From Lapillicoccus jejuensis (GTDB taxonomy: Bacteria > Actinomycetota > Actinomycetes > Actinomycetales > Dermatophilaceae): 64,000 nucleotides of DNA. The DNA lies in assembly GCF_006715055.1 (NCBI RefSeq), contig NZ_VFMN01000001.1:3968001-4032000 (forward strand), read 5' to 3'. A program made the position numbers and the translations under genes. This document shows, piece after piece, positions 7,765 through 19,772 of the stretch. Positions within the stretch are counted from its first letter, which is position 1, and every line of letters starts with the position of its first letter. Below the pieces are notes generated by a model, which ran no database searches, was not told the origin of the DNA, and saw only the letters and a program-made list of their open reading frames with translations.

Positions 7765-8784
7765 TCAGGGGGTGACGACGACCTTGATCGCGCCGTCGGC
7801 CTTGGACGCCGCCGTCTCGAACGCCTGCGCGACGTCGTCGAGCGAGAACCGGTGCGTCACCAGCGGGTCGAGGTCGAAGCGACCCGAGCGCACGAGCTCG
7901 AGGGCCCGCTCGTACTGTCCACGCCCGCCGTTGCCGCCGATGCCGAAGACGGTGAGCGTCTTGGCCATGATGGGGATGACCGGCAACGGAGGGAGGTCGT
8001 TGGCCCAGCCGATGTGGGCGACCTTGCCCTCCTTGCGGACCGCGTCGAGCACCATCGCCGACGACGCCGGGAAGCCGCTGGTCTCGATGACGATGTCGGC
8101 GCCGACCCCGTCGGTGAGGTCGAGGACCGCCTGCTTCGCGTCGACCTCGGCGACGTTGACGCAGTCGGTCGCGCCGAACGCACGCGATACCGTGAACGGC
8201 GCCTCGCGCGCGTCGGTCACGATGAGCTTGCCCGCTCCGGACAGCGCGCACAGCCGGGTCAGGGCCAGCCCGATCGGCCCCTGGCCGAGCACGACGACGC
8301 TCTCGCCGAGGATGATCCGCAGCCGGTCGACCGTGTTGAGCCCGACGGCGAGCGGCTCGAGCAGCGAGGCCTGCCAGGCCTCCACGCCGTCCGGGCGCGG
8401 GATGAGGTTGACGACGGGGACCGCGACCTTCTCGGTCATGCACCCGTCGGACCACAGCCCGATGAGCTTCTTCTTCTTGCAGTCGAAGGGCTTCCCGCTG
8501 TCGCACTCGGGGCAGTCGTTGCACGGCAGGGACGGCTTGACGGCGACGGGGCGGCCCACCCACGACTCCTCGACGCCCTCGCCGACGCTCTCGACGCGGC
8601 CGGCGAAGTCGTGCCCCGGCACCCGCGGGAAGGGCGTGTCGATCCGCCCGTCGTACTGGTGGACGTCGGTGCCGCACAGCGAGGCGGACTCGACGGCGAC
8701 GACGACCCAGCCGGGCCGCGCATCGGGCTCGGGACGGTCCTGCAGCTCGACCTGGCCGAGACCCGTGAGGACGGCGGCGCGCAC
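7765..8784 (-). CDS. Zinc-dependent alcohol dehydrogenase (MDR family)
   Basis: The 339-residue medium-chain dehydrogenase has the catalytic-zinc residues in SLCGTDVHQYDG and VPGHDFAG, the four structural-zinc cysteines in CNDCPECDSGKPFDC (about residues 88-102) and the GQGPIG Rossmann turn (about 170). It resembles the threonine/polyol dehydrogenase branch; substrate unknown. The GTG at 8784 is two bases beyond the stop of the upstream DinB-like gene and has AAGGGGG upstream, so the two are co-translated. Next to a DinB-fold protein, which in actinobacteria is often a mycothiol-dependent enzyme, a detoxification role is possible but unproven. Confidence 0.88.
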   Translation of the reverse strand: MRAAVLTGLGQVELQDRPEPDARPGWVVVAVESASLCGTDVHQYDGRIDTPFPRVPGHDFAGRVESVGEGVEESWVGRPVAVKPSLPCNDCPECDSGKPFDCKKKKLIGLWSDGCMTEKVAVPVVNLIPRPDGVEAWQASLLEPLAVGLNTVDRLRIILGESVVVLGQGPIGLALTRLCALSGAGKLIVTDAREAPFTVSRAFGATDCVNVAEVDAKQAVLDLTDGVGADIVIETSGFPASSAMVLDAVRKEGKVAHIGWANDLPPLPVIPIMAKTLTVFGIGGNGGRGQYERALELVRSGRFDLDPLVTHRFSLDDVAQAFETAASKADGAIKVVVTP

Positions 8785-8786
8785 GC

Positions 8787-9305
8787 TCAGACCCCCTTCG
8801 GCGCGAACTCGCGGTTGCGCATGATCTCGAGGGCCTGCTCGACGTGCCCCGCGGCGTGACCGAGGATGAGCGGGCTCCACTCCTCGACGGTCATCGTCCC
8901 GAGGTCGGGGATCTCGACCCGGCGGGCGAGGACCTCCGCGCTCACCGAGCCCGCGGCGGTCGCGGTCGTCCGGCGGGTGCTGGCCAGCTGCCGGCGGGCG
9001 AGCTCGATGGTCGGCGGCGGGTACCCGACGAGGTCGTGCCCGACCTCCTCGCGGAAGAAGAACGACACCTCAGGGTCGCACTCGAGCCGCTTGAGGTCCC
9101 CGACCCAGAGCAGCGAGCAGACGTTGATGTGGCTCACGACCTGCGCGACGGTCCACCCCCCGTCGACGTGCGCCCGGTGCAGGTCGCCGTCGCCCAGCTG
9201 GGCCAGCGCGTCGTCGAGGCGGCCGAGCGCCGCGTCGGCGTCGGCCAGCGCCTGGCGCAGCGCCGAGGGGGTAACCGGCGTGGACAGGTCGGAGGTGTCG
9301 GTCAC
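8787..9305 (-). CDS. DinB-fold (mycothiol-type) metal-binding protein
   Basis: The 172-residue four-helix protein fits the DinB_2 superfamily. It retains the metal-binding His triad: one His in WTVAQVVSHINV (about residue 57) and HxxxH in LILGHAAGHVEQ near the C-terminus. This superfamily includes DNA-damage-inducible DinB of Bacillus and many mycothiol- or bacillithiol-dependent S-transferases; it is unrelated to DNA polymerase IV despite the name. GTG at 9305 has AAGGGAG upstream. It is the first gene of a pair with the zinc alcohol dehydrogenase (two-base gap). Confidence 0.75.
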   Translation of the reverse strand: MTDTSDLSTPVTPSALRQALADADAALGRLDDALAQLGDGDLHRAHVDGGWTVAQVVSHINVCSLLWVGDLKRLECDPEVSFFFREEVGHDLVGYPPPTIELARRQLASTRRTTATAAGSVSAEVLARRVEIPDLGTMTVEEWSPLILGHAAGHVEQALEIMRNREFAPKGV

Positions 9306-9442
9306 GGTGAGGCTCCCTTGCCGTCGTCGGGGCCACCTCGCGGGCGGTGCGGGCGGCCGAGGGCACGCTCCGGCGCCCCGCGCCCGATCCTGCGGGGTAC
9401 GACGCCCCCGCACAAGGCCGCACGCCGCAGCCCCGACGCACC

Positions 9443-11311
9443 TCAGCGCAGCCGTGCGTCCAGCGCGTCGGCCACCGCGTCCGGCGTGAGCCCGATCTCC
9501 TCGAGCACCTCGCCGCGCGAGCCGTGGTCGAGGAAGCGCTTGGGGATGCCGTGCAGGTGCACCGGCACCTCGACCCGGGCCTCGTGCAGCGCGAGCGCGA
9601 CCTGCGAACCCACCCCGCCGACGACGAGGTTGTCCTCGAGGACGGCGACCGCCCCGGCGGACCGGGCCAGGTCGACGAGGTCGGCGCTGACCGGCAGGCA
9701 CCAGTGCGGGTCGACGACGCGGACGCTGCGGCCCTGGGCGGTGAGCTTCTCGGCGACCGACACCGCCGTCGTCGCCAGCTCCCCCAGGCCGACGAGGAGG
9801 AGGTCGACGTCGCCCTCGCCCGGCTCGGCGAGCACGTCGACGCTGCCGCTGCGCCGGACGGCGGGCAGCGGCGCGGGCGGGTTTTGCTTGGAGAAGCGGA
9901 TGACCGTCGGGGCGTCGGGGACGTCGACCGCCTCGGCGAGTGCCCGTCCGAGGGCCTCGGCGTCGCGCGGGGCGCACAGGTGCAGACCAGGCACCATCCC
10001 GGTCAGCGTCATGTCCCACATGCCGTTGTGCGACGCGCCGTCCGTGCCGGTCACGCCGGCGCGGTCGAGGACGAAGGTGACGCCGGCCCGGTGCAGCGCG
10101 CAGTCCATGAGCAGCTGGTCGAAGGCGCGGTTGAGGAAGGTGGCGTAGACGCAGACGACCGGGTGCAGGCCGCCGTACGCCAGTCCGGCCGCCATCGTCA
10201 CGGCGTGCTGCTCGGCGATCCCGACGTCGAAGACCCGGTCGGGGTGGCGCTCGGCGAACTCGCGCAGCCCGACCGGGATGAGCATCGCGGCGGTGATGGC
10301 CACGAGGTCGTCGCGGTCGGCCGCCACCCGCATGAGGGCGTCGCTGAACTCGTCGGTCCAGATCCGTCCCTTGACCTGCAGCGGCAGTCCGGTCTCGGGG
10401 TTGATCTTGTCGACGGCGTGGAACTGGTCGGCCTCGTCGCGGCGGGCGAGGTCGTAGCCCTTGCCCTTCTTGGTGAGGACGTGGACGAGGACGGGGCGGC
10501 CGAAGTCGCGCGCGCGCCGCAGGGTCGCCTCCACCGCGGCGGTGTCGTGCCCGTCGATGGGGCCGAGGTACTTCAGCCCGAGGTCCTCGAACATCCCCTG
10601 CGGGGCGACCATGTCCTTGAGGCCCTTCTTCATCCCGTGCGCCGCCCCGTAGACGGCGTTGCCGATGACGGGCGTGCGTGACAGGGCGTTCTTGCCCCAG
10701 GTGAGGAAGGCCTCGTAGCCCTGGGTGGTGCGCAGCGTCGCGAGGTAGTCGGCCAGCCCGCCGGTCGTCGGCGCGTAGGAGCGCTCGTTGTCGTTGACGA
10801 CGATGACGAGCGGCAGGTCCTTCTCGGCGGCGATGTTGTTGAGGGCCTCCCAGGCCATGCCGCCGGTGAGCGCGCCGTCGCCGATGACGGCCACGGTGTG
10901 CCGGTCGCGCTCGCCCGCCAACCGGCGCGCCTTGGCGATGCCGTCGGCCCAGGACAGCGAGGTGGACGCGTGCGAGTTCTCGACGACGTCGTGCTCGGAC
11001 TCGCCGCGCGAGGGGTACCCCGACAGGCCGCCGCGCTGGCGCAGCCTCCCGAAGTCGCGCCGCCCCGTGAGCAGCTTGTGCACGTAGGACTGGTGCCCGG
11101 TGTCGAAGACGATCGTGTCGCGCGGCGAGGCGAAGACCCGGTGCAGCGCAATGGTCAGCTCCACCACCCCGAGGTTGGGACCGAGGTGGCCCCCGGTGCG
11201 CGAGACCGACTCGATGAGGAACTCGCGGATCTCACCGGCCAGCCGGGGCAGCGCCTCGGGGGGCAGGGAGCGGACGTCGTCGGGTCCGTCGATGCGGTCG
11301 AGCAGTGCCAC
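9443..11311 (-). CDS. dxs: 1-deoxy-D-xylulose-5-phosphate synthase
   Basis: This 622-residue enzyme condenses pyruvate and glyceraldehyde-3-phosphate to DXP, the first step of the MEP isoprenoid pathway. It has the N-terminal [18 protein letters not shown], the thiamine-diphosphate motif [16 protein letters not shown] (about 150-165), the transketolase [18 protein letters not shown] segment (about 365-380) and a transketolase C-terminal domain. Length is typical. GTG at 11311 is used; AAAGGA is about 12 bases upstream, a long spacing. A TAGACT -10 lies 34 bases before the start. Isoprenoid precursors made here would feed the polyprenyl synthase at 60279. Confidence 0.97.
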   Translation of the reverse strand: MALLDRIDGPDDVRSLPPEALPRLAGEIREFLIESVSRTGGHLGPNLGVVELTIALHRVFASPRDTIVFDTGHQSYVHKLLTGRRDFGRLRQRGGLSGYPSRGESEHDVVENSHASTSLSWADGIAKARRLAGERDRHTVAVIGDGALTGGMAWEALNNIAAEKDLPLVIVVNDNERSYAPTTGGLADYLATLRTTQGYEAFLTWGKNALSRTPVIGNAVYGAAHGMKKGLKDMVAPQGMFEDLGLKYLGPIDGHDTAAVEATLRRARDFGRPVLVHVLTKKGKGYDLARRDEADQFHAVDKINPETGLPLQVKGRIWTDEFSDALMRVAADRDDLVAITAAMLIPVGLREFAERHPDRVFDVGIAEQHAVTMAAGLAYGGLHPVVCVYATFLNRAFDQLLMDCALHRAGVTFVLDRAGVTGTDGASHNGMWDMTLTGMVPGLHLCAPRDAEALGRALAEAVDVPDAPTVIRFSKQNPPAPLPAVRRSGSVDVLAEPGEGDVDLLLVGLGELATTAVSVAEKLTAQGRSVRVVDPHWCLPVSADLVDLARSAGAVAVLEDNLVVGGVGSQVALALHEARVEVPVHLHGIPKRFLDHGSRGEVLEEIGLTPDAVADALDARLR

Positions 11312-11344
11312 GGGGGGTCGGGGTCCTTTCGTGCGATCCCGCCG

Positions 11345-11371
11345 AGTCTAGGCGCTGGCCCACCGGTGGGC
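11345..11371 (-). promoter_or_regulatory. dxs promoter with overlapping 14-bp palindrome
   Basis: On the minus strand TAGACT (11345-11350) is a good -10 element, placing transcription start about 26-28 bases before the dxs GTG. The perfect palindrome GCCCACCGGTGGGC (11358-11371) covers the spacer just upstream, where a repressor would block polymerase. It could instead be a chance GC-rich stem. Confidence 0.45.
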
Positions 11372-11396
11372 GGTGCGCGGGCGGTGCGTGACCCCG

Positions 11397-11765
11397 TCAC
11401 AGCCGCGGGACGAACACCGTCCCGCGCAGCGCCTCGAGCACCAGGCCGGCGGCCCGCTTGGCGGCGACGAGCCGTAGCCCCTCCCGCTCGAGCTGCTCGA
11501 TGACCTCGGCGAGCGCGGTCGCCGGCAGGTCGTCGCCGAGCTCGACCCGCACCTCCCGGTAGGCCTGGCGCATCGCCGACACCTGCCCGTCGAGGTGCCG
11601 GTCGGCCAGCCAGGCGAGGGCCAGCGGGTGCCGCCGCCAAGCGCCGTACGTGCGGTAGTCCGGCGGGCAGTGGTCCAGCAGCCAGGCGACGGCCCGGTCC
11701 TCCCACCCGGGCGAGTGCGCCGGGGGCACGCCGGGCGGCCACCCCGGCGGTACGGCGACGCTCAT
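11397..11765 (-). CDS. Conserved actinobacterial protein of unknown function (122 aa)
   Basis: The 122-residue protein starts MSVAVPPGWPPGVPPAHSPGW and contains RAVAWLLDHCPPDYRTYGAW and a long C-terminal helix with LAEVIEQLEREG. I remember similar short proteins in other actinobacteria, without a function. It is soluble, with no metal-binding or catalytic motif apparent. ATG at 11765 follows a GGGGG run. It lies between the secreted peptidase (35-base gap) and dxs, all on one strand; dxs has its own promoter-like element. Confidence 0.75.
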   Translation of the reverse strand: MSVAVPPGWPPGVPPAHSPGWEDRAVAWLLDHCPPDYRTYGAWRRHPLALAWLADRHLDGQVSAMRQAYREVRVELGDDLPATALAEVIEQLEREGLRLVAAKRAAGLVLEALRGTVFVPRL

Positions 11766-11800
11766 GCCCCCAGTCTGCGTCGCCGCACCGACAGACCTCC

Positions 11801-13213
11801 CTACCAGTTCGGCTCGGCCGGGGTGAGCGGGGCCGGGAGCCGCACGGAGCGCGGGTGCATGACGTAGGCGGTGCCGCCCGAGTGGGGCACCCAGGCGTTC
11901 TCGAGCTGGTCGCGGCGGTAGGTCGTGCGCACCTGCGCGTCGTCGGCGACCAGGTGGCTGGCCGGGTCGTTGACGACGACGTCCCCGTCCTGCGTGAAGC
12001 CGACGACGACCATGAGGTGGCCGTTGGTGCCGTAACCGGCCCCGTCGAGCTCGCCCTTGGCGAAGGACACCGAGATGACGACGGGGATCCCGCGCCGCAC
12101 GAGCTCCTCGAGCTCGGTGAACGAGCGCAGCCGGGTGACGAACGCCTCGAGCCCGTAGCGGGCGGCGTAGGCGTTGTTGAACGGCCAGTTGCCGCAGCCG
12201 TCGTAGGCGTAGTCGAAGACGTTGCGGGCCGCGAAGTCCACCTCCGCGTCGACCGGCGGGTCGACCCAGGCCAGGTCGGCCGGCTGCGGCCCGACGCCCC
12301 AGTAGCGCAGCACCATGGCCGTCGACGTCGCCGAGCACCACGCCTCGCCGCCGTTGTCCCACTGCGGGTAGTGCCCGACGTGGACCTCCTGCGAGAGCGT
12401 CGGCACGTCGAGGACGACGCCGCGGGCGCGCCCGACCGGGCTGACCGGGACCGTCTCCTCGTCGGGCAGCGCGGACGCGACGGCGCCGACCATGGTGACG
12501 AGCGGCGTGTCGTCGCTGCCGACGGGGCGCACGAGGTTGACCTGGAGCTGGAAGTTCTTCAGCGCGTGGCCGCTGTAGGCGTGGAAGGTGTCGGTCCACA
12601 CGGTCGCGAGGTCGGTGCCCTGGTCGTCGACGGACGCGCGGTGGATCGCGCCTCCGTCGGCCGGGTCGAGCGCGCACCAGCGGCCGAGGACGTACCAGCC
12701 GGACATCGTCCGGTTCTCGTCGACCCCGCGGACGAGCACCTCGACCCAGGTCGACCCCGGCGTCTCGACGTCCCAGGAGGCGATGAGCTCGGTGAGGCCG
12801 AACGCCGTCGCCACCCGCGGCGAGAGCCAGGTCGCCTGCTCGTACGACGCCGCCGTCCCGTCCCCGACGGGGTCGGTGTAGGTCCGCGTGGACGTCGCGC
12901 GGGCGATGACGAGCCGGCCGCTCGCGTCGGTCGTCGTCCCGCGGTTCGCGCCCTGGTGCCAGGAGCGACCCTGGAACCGGGTGAAGAGGACGTGCCGGGC
13001 GCCGTCGGCGGACGGGACCGCCTTGGGGCGCACCCGCGCCGCCACCACCGGGGCCACGGCGGCCTCGGCCCGCCGGGTGCCGAGGACGAGGGCCAGGCCG
13101 GCGGCACCGACGCCCAGCACCGCGCGCCGGGTGAGGGCGCCGGTCGGGGCGGGCGCCGTGGCCGCACAGGCCGCCGGGCGCGTGAAGGGACGGAGAGCAC
13201 CGGTGTCGGCCAC
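11801..13213 (-). CDS. Secreted C39-like cysteine peptidase, Tat signal
   Basis: The 470-residue protein has a twin-arginine-type signal (TRRAVLGVGAAGLALVLG, about residues 28-45) and so is probably exported folded. The central part is a beta-rich region (about 60-260). The C-terminal half is a peptidase C39-like domain: catalytic Cys in GGEAWCSATSTAM (about 305), His in GTNGHLMVVVGF (about 410) and Asp in VVNDPAS shortly after. The family includes bacteriocin-processing and cell-wall cysteine peptidases, but this one has no transporter domain and its target is unknown. GTG at 13213 has GAGGTGA upstream. Confidence 0.82.
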   Translation of the reverse strand: MADTGALRPFTRPAACAATAPAPTGALTRRAVLGVGAAGLALVLGTRRAEAAVAPVVAARVRPKAVPSADGARHVLFTRFQGRSWHQGANRGTTTDASGRLVIARATSTRTYTDPVGDGTAASYEQATWLSPRVATAFGLTELIASWDVETPGSTWVEVLVRGVDENRTMSGWYVLGRWCALDPADGGAIHRASVDDQGTDLATVWTDTFHAYSGHALKNFQLQVNLVRPVGSDDTPLVTMVGAVASALPDEETVPVSPVGRARGVVLDVPTLSQEVHVGHYPQWDNGGEAWCSATSTAMVLRYWGVGPQPADLAWVDPPVDAEVDFAARNVFDYAYDGCGNWPFNNAYAARYGLEAFVTRLRSFTELEELVRRGIPVVISVSFAKGELDGAGYGTNGHLMVVVGFTQDGDVVVNDPASHLVADDAQVRTTYRRDQLENAWVPHSGGTAYVMHPRSVRLPAPLTPAEPNW

Positions 13214-13351
13214 GGGGTCACCTCGGGGGTCGGAGGGGCGGTTGTGTATTTCTCACACGTCGTGGCTCCGGAGCGTAAACCCGTGACCGAGGTCGCGCCA
13301 GCCCAGGACCGAGGCGTGGGCGCCGCTCCGGGCGGGGCCGCCCGGGACGCG

Positions 13352-13385
13352 CGACGGCCCGCCCCGGGGTGGGGACGGGCCGTCG
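13352..13385 (-). terminator. Hairpin terminator downstream of aconitase
   Basis: CGACGGCCCG (13352-13361) pairs exactly with CGGGCCGTCG (13376-13385), with a further CCCC/GGGG pairing inside. It begins 34 bases past the aconitase stop on the minus strand. The remaining 13214-13418 gap contains the peptidase gene's upstream region and a less GC-rich patch near 13240-13260, with no gene. Confidence 0.7.
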
Positions 13386-13418
13386 TACGGCGTGCTGGTG
13401 GTGCCGGTGGTGCCGGGC

Positions 13419-16217
<2,799 letters not shown>

Positions 16218-16240
16218 GCCGGGCTCCCTTCATCGCGAAC

Positions 16241-16258
16241 TATCTTGACGTCAAGATA
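16241..16258. promoter_or_regulatory. 18-bp perfect palindromic operator upstream of acnA
   Basis: TATCTTGACGTCAAGATA is its own reverse complement and lies 24 bases before the acnA start, in a notably AT-richer patch. It is placed where a dimeric repressor would block the promoter. The sequence differs from the CAGNAC-type AcnR site of corynebacteria, so a different regulator (for example MarR- or GntR-like) is likely. Confidence 0.7.
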
Positions 16259-16346
16259 AGTGAACCACATCCCGACGTCGTGGCACAGCCCAGCCTCTCA
16301 CCGGATGCGGCGTGTCGGGGGCGACGGCGAGGTCGGTGCCGGGCGC

Positions 16347-17678
16347 TCAGCCCGCGGCGGGCTCGAACGTCGCCAGGCACTCGACGTGGTGCGTCATGGG
16401 GAACGCGTCGACCGCCCGGAGGTGGCTCAGCCGCCACCCGCGCTCCAGGAGGTACGACGTGTCGCGGGCCAGGGCCGCGGGGTCGCAGGCGACGTAGACG
16501 ACCCGGCGGGCCCCGAGCCGGACGAGGGCGTCGACGACGTCGCGGCCGGCGCCGGTGCGGGGCGGGTCGAGGACGACGACGTCGGCGACGACGCCCTGGT
16601 CGACCATCGCCGAGAGCTCGCGGGCGACGTCGCCACCGCGGACCTCGACCTGAGGCCGGTCCTCGAGGTTCGCGGTCGCGTCCTCGACGGCCACCGCGTC
16701 CCCCTCGACCGCAAGGACCGCGCCGGTCACGCCGACCGCGTCGGCGAGCGCGGCGGCGAAGAGCCCGACCCCGGCGTAGAGGTCGAGCGCGCGCTCCCCC
16801 GGCTGCGGGTCCAGCTCGGACAGGACGTGGGCGAGGAACGTCGGGGCCGCCGCGGGGTGGACCTGCCAGAACCCGCGCGCGGAGACGAGGAACGACTCCT
16901 CCCACTCCCCCTCGGGTCCGTCGACCGCGACGTGCTGGACGACGCTCGGCACCGGCCCGTCGACGGGCAGCGGCACCTCGACGGCGGCCTCGGGCTCGTC
17001 GGCGGCGACGACGTCGACGCCGGTGCAGCCCGTCCAGACCGTCGACAGCGCCCCGGTGGCGACGACGCGCTCGTCGGCGATGAGGCAGTCGTCGAGCGGG
17101 ACGACGTCGTGCGAGCGGTGCGCCCGCAGCCCGGCGCGGCCGGCCGCGTCGACGGCGAGCTCGACCCGGGTGCGCCAGCGCAGCCCGCGCTCGTGCTCCG
17201 GCGTGCCGGGCAGCGCCTCGACGACGACGTCGACCTCGAGCCCGGCGAGCCGCTGGAGCTGCTCGCGGACGACGGCGGCCTTGAGCTCGCGCTGGTGCGG
17301 CAGGGCCACGTGCTGCAGGTCGCAACCGCCGCAGCCCGGGGTGGTGGCGGCCGGGCCGGCGTACGGGCAGGGCGGGGTGACCCGGTGCGGCGAGGCCCGG
17401 AGCACCTCGACGGCGTCGCCGCGCAGGAACGAGTCCTTGGCCCGGCCCTCGGTGACGAGCACCCGGACCAGCTCCCCTGGCAGGGCGTGCCGGACGAAGA
17501 CGACGCGCCCCTCGTGCCGGGCGACGCAGTGCCCGCCGTGCGCGATCGGGCCGACCTCGACCTCGACGGTGCGCCCGACGAGCGGGTCGGGCGGGGCGGC
17601 CGGGCGGGGGGCGCCGCGGCGGTCGCGGGGCGCCGTACGGCGACCGGAGGGGCGTGGTCGGCGCGGTCCGGGGGTCAT
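16347..17678 (-). CDS. TrmA/RlmD-type 23S rRNA or tRNA (uracil-5) methyltransferase
   Basis: The 443-residue protein combines an N-terminal TRAM RNA-binding domain (about 35-95), a cysteine cluster for a [4Fe-4S] centre (PCPYAG...GCGGCDLQH, about 115-135) and a C-terminal SAM methyltransferase domain with LDLYAGVGLF (about 295), LDPPRTGAG (about 365) and the nucleophilic Cys of VACDPAALARD (about 390). Such enzymes make 5-methyluridine in RNA; which RNA cannot be told. ATG at 17678 is eight bases after the permease stop, so the two genes are co-transcribed, as in the equivalent M. tuberculosis pair Rv2690c-Rv2689c. Confidence 0.9.
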   Translation of the reverse strand: MTPGPRRPRPSGRRTAPRDRRGAPRPAAPPDPLVGRTVEVEVGPIAHGGHCVARHEGRVVFVRHALPGELVRVLVTEGRAKDSFLRGDAVEVLRASPHRVTPPCPYAGPAATTPGCGGCDLQHVALPHQRELKAAVVREQLQRLAGLEVDVVVEALPGTPEHERGLRWRTRVELAVDAAGRAGLRAHRSHDVVPLDDCLIADERVVATGALSTVWTGCTGVDVVAADEPEAAVEVPLPVDGPVPSVVQHVAVDGPEGEWEESFLVSARGFWQVHPAAAPTFLAHVLSELDPQPGERALDLYAGVGLFAAALADAVGVTGAVLAVEGDAVAVEDATANLEDRPQVEVRGGDVARELSAMVDQGVVADVVVLDPPRTGAGRDVVDALVRLGARRVVYVACDPAALARDTSYLLERGWRLSHLRAVDAFPMTHHVECLATFEPAAG

Positions 17679-17685
17679 GCGGACC

Positions 17686-19689
17686 TCATGCGGGGCCGCG
17701 CCGGATCGAGCCGACGACGGGTCCGTCGAAGAAGTCCTCCTGACCCTCGGACGAGCGCAGTTGCCAGGGCACGCTGGCGACCATGACGCCCGGGGTGAAG
17801 AGCAGCCGCGCCTTGAGCCGCAGGGCGCTCTGGTTGTGCAGCACCTGCTCGTACCAGCGGCCGAGGACGTACTCCGGGATGTAGACGACGACGACGTCGC
17901 GGGGGCTGCCGCTGCGGATCGACTTGACGTAGTCGACGACCGGGCGGGAGATCTCGCGGTACGGCGACGCGAGGACCTTGAGCGGGACGGGGATGTCGCG
18001 CCGGGCCCACTCGGCCCGCAGCGCCTGCGTGTCGTCCTCGTCGACCTCGACGGTGACCGCCTCGAGGAACGTCGGGCGGGTCGCGCGGGCGTAGGCGAGC
18101 GCGCGCATGGCCGGCTTGTGGACCTTGGACAGCAGGACGATCGCGTGCACCCGGCTGGGCAGCAGCTGCGGCTCCTCCGGGTCGAGCTCGAGCTCCTCGG
18201 CGACGTGGTCGTAGTGCCGCTTGATGGCGAGCATGAGGAAGAACAGGACGATCATCGCGAGGATCGCGTAGCGCGCGCCCTCCATGAACTTCGTGATGAG
18301 GACGACGACGAGGACCGTGCCCGACATGAACGCGCCGACCGCGTTGATGGCCCGCGAGCGGACCATGCGCGAGCGCTCCTTGGGGTCGCGCTCGGTGCGC
18401 AGGTGCCGGTTCCAGTGCCGGATCATCCCGCTCTGGCTGAGGGTGAAGGAGACGAACACCCCGACGATGTAGAGCTGGATGAGGGCGGTGACCGTGGCGG
18501 AGTAGGCGATGATCAGCGCGACCGCGCCGGCCGCGAGGATGAGGATGCCGTTGGAGAACGCGAGCCGGTCGCCGCGGGTGTGCAGCTGGCGCGGCAGGTA
18601 GCCGTCCTTGGCGAGGATCGAGCCGAGCACCGGGAAGCCGTTGAAGGCGGTGTTGGCGGCGAGCACGAGGATGAGCCCGGTGACGATGGAGACGTAGACG
18701 ACGCCGGGCTGGAAGCCGTCGAAGACGGCCTTGCTCAGCTGCCCCAGCACGGGGTCCTGCACGTACGACGCCCCGACCGGCTGCCCGTTGAGCGACAGCT
18801 GCTCGGCGGGGTTGTCGGCCACCTTGATGCCGGTCAGGCGCCCCAGCACGATGATCGAGACGAGCATCGTGATCGACAGCAGGCCGAGCATGAGCAGCGT
18901 CGTGGCGGCGTTGCGGCTCTTCGGCTTCTGGAAGGCGGGCACGCCGTTGGAGATGGCCTCGACGCCGGTGAGCGCCGCGCAGCCGGAGGAGAAGGCGCGC
19001 AGCAGCAGGAAGGCGACGGCCAGGCCGGCCATCTGGTCGTGGCCCGGCTCCGGCGACAGCGTGTAGCGCGCGCTCTCGGCCTGCCCGAGGTGGCCGGTGA
19101 GGTACTGCGCGAAGCCGACCAGGCCCATCCCGATGATGCCGACCATGAAGGCGTAGACCGGGACGGCGAAGGTCTTGCCCGACTCGCGCACGCCGCGCAG
19201 GTTGAGCGCGGTGAGGATGACGACGATGCCGACCGCGGCCTCGACCTCGTGCCCGCGCAGGACCGGCAGCGCGGTCGCGGCGTTCTGGATGCCGGAGGAG
19301 ACCGAGACGGCGACGGTGAGGACGTAGTCGACGAGCAGGGCGCTGGCGACGGTCAGCCCGGCGCGCGGGCCGAGGTTGACGGTCGCGACCTCGTAGTCGC
19401 CGCCGCCGGAGGGGTAGGCGTGCACGTTCTGCCGGTAGGAGGCGACGACGACGAGCATGACGACGACGACCGCGAGGGCGATCTGCCACGAGTGGGTCGT
19501 GACGAAGGCGCCGCCCGCCATGCCGAGCATGAGCATGATCTCGTCGGGGGCGTAGGCCACCGAGGAGAGCGCGTCGCTGGCGAAGATGGGCAGCGCGAGC
19601 CGCTTCGGCAGGAGGGTCTCCCCCAGCCGGTCGCTGCGCATGGCGCGACCGAGCAGCAGGCGCTTGAGGACGCGTCCGGAGGAGGCCAC
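17686..19689 (-). CDS. APC-superfamily permease (KimA/YdaO-like)
   Basis: About 667 residues with roughly 12 membrane segments (residues 40-480) and a soluble C-terminal domain. LPIFASDALSSVAYAPDEIM and YPSGGGDYEVA are typical of KimA-like permeases, some of which import potassium by proton symport; others move amino acids. Adjacent divergent TrkA-type regulatory genes favour potassium. The start is uncertain: GTG codons occur at 19695 and 19689, and neither has a ribosome site. I chose 19689 because TACAGT lies exactly six bases upstream, giving a leaderless mRNA. It corresponds in position to Rv2690c of M. tuberculosis. Confidence 0.85.
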   Translation of the reverse strand: MASSGRVLKRLLLGRAMRSDRLGETLLPKRLALPIFASDALSSVAYAPDEIMLMLGMAGGAFVTTHSWQIALAVVVVMLVVVASYRQNVHAYPSGGGDYEVATVNLGPRAGLTVASALLVDYVLTVAVSVSSGIQNAATALPVLRGHEVEAAVGIVVILTALNLRGVRESGKTFAVPVYAFMVGIIGMGLVGFAQYLTGHLGQAESARYTLSPEPGHDQMAGLAVAFLLLRAFSSGCAALTGVEAISNGVPAFQKPKSRNAATTLLMLGLLSITMLVSIIVLGRLTGIKVADNPAEQLSLNGQPVGASYVQDPVLGQLSKAVFDGFQPGVVYVSIVTGLILVLAANTAFNGFPVLGSILAKDGYLPRQLHTRGDRLAFSNGILILAAGAVALIIAYSATVTALIQLYIVGVFVSFTLSQSGMIRHWNRHLRTERDPKERSRMVRSRAINAVGAFMSGTVLVVVLITKFMEGARYAILAMIVLFFLMLAIKRHYDHVAEELELDPEEPQLLPSRVHAIVLLSKVHKPAMRALAYARATRPTFLEAVTVEVDEDDTQALRAEWARRDIPVPLKVLASPYREISRPVVDYVKSIRSGSPRDVVVVYIPEYVLGRWYEQVLHNQSALRLKARLLFTPGVMVASVPWQLRSSEGQEDFFDGPVVGSIRRGPA

Positions 19690-19695
19690 GGGCAC

Positions 19696-19701
19696 ACTGT
19701 A
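19696..19701 (-). promoter_or_regulatory. -10 element of the permease gene
   Basis: The minus strand reads TACAGT, six bases before the GTG at 19689. The -10 of the divergent trkA gene lies 57 bases away, so both promoters share one short control region. Confidence 0.5.
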
Positions 19702-19758
19702 TGCGGGTGGGCGGGGCGTCGTACGCCGCACCACCGCAGGTGGCAGGCCCTGCTCGTG

Positions 19759-19764
19759 TAGCGT
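19759..19764 (+). promoter_or_regulatory. -10 element of the first trkA gene
   Basis: TAGCGT is followed by eight bases and then the GTG at 19773, again compatible with a leaderless transcript divergent from the permease. Confidence 0.5.
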
Positions 19765-19772
19765 CTCGCAGC

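Noticed and set aside
8787-9305. Y-family polymerase because of the DinB name
   Set aside because: The protein is a 172-residue four-helix metal-binding DinB_2 fold; the true polymerase IV is at 49575-50837.
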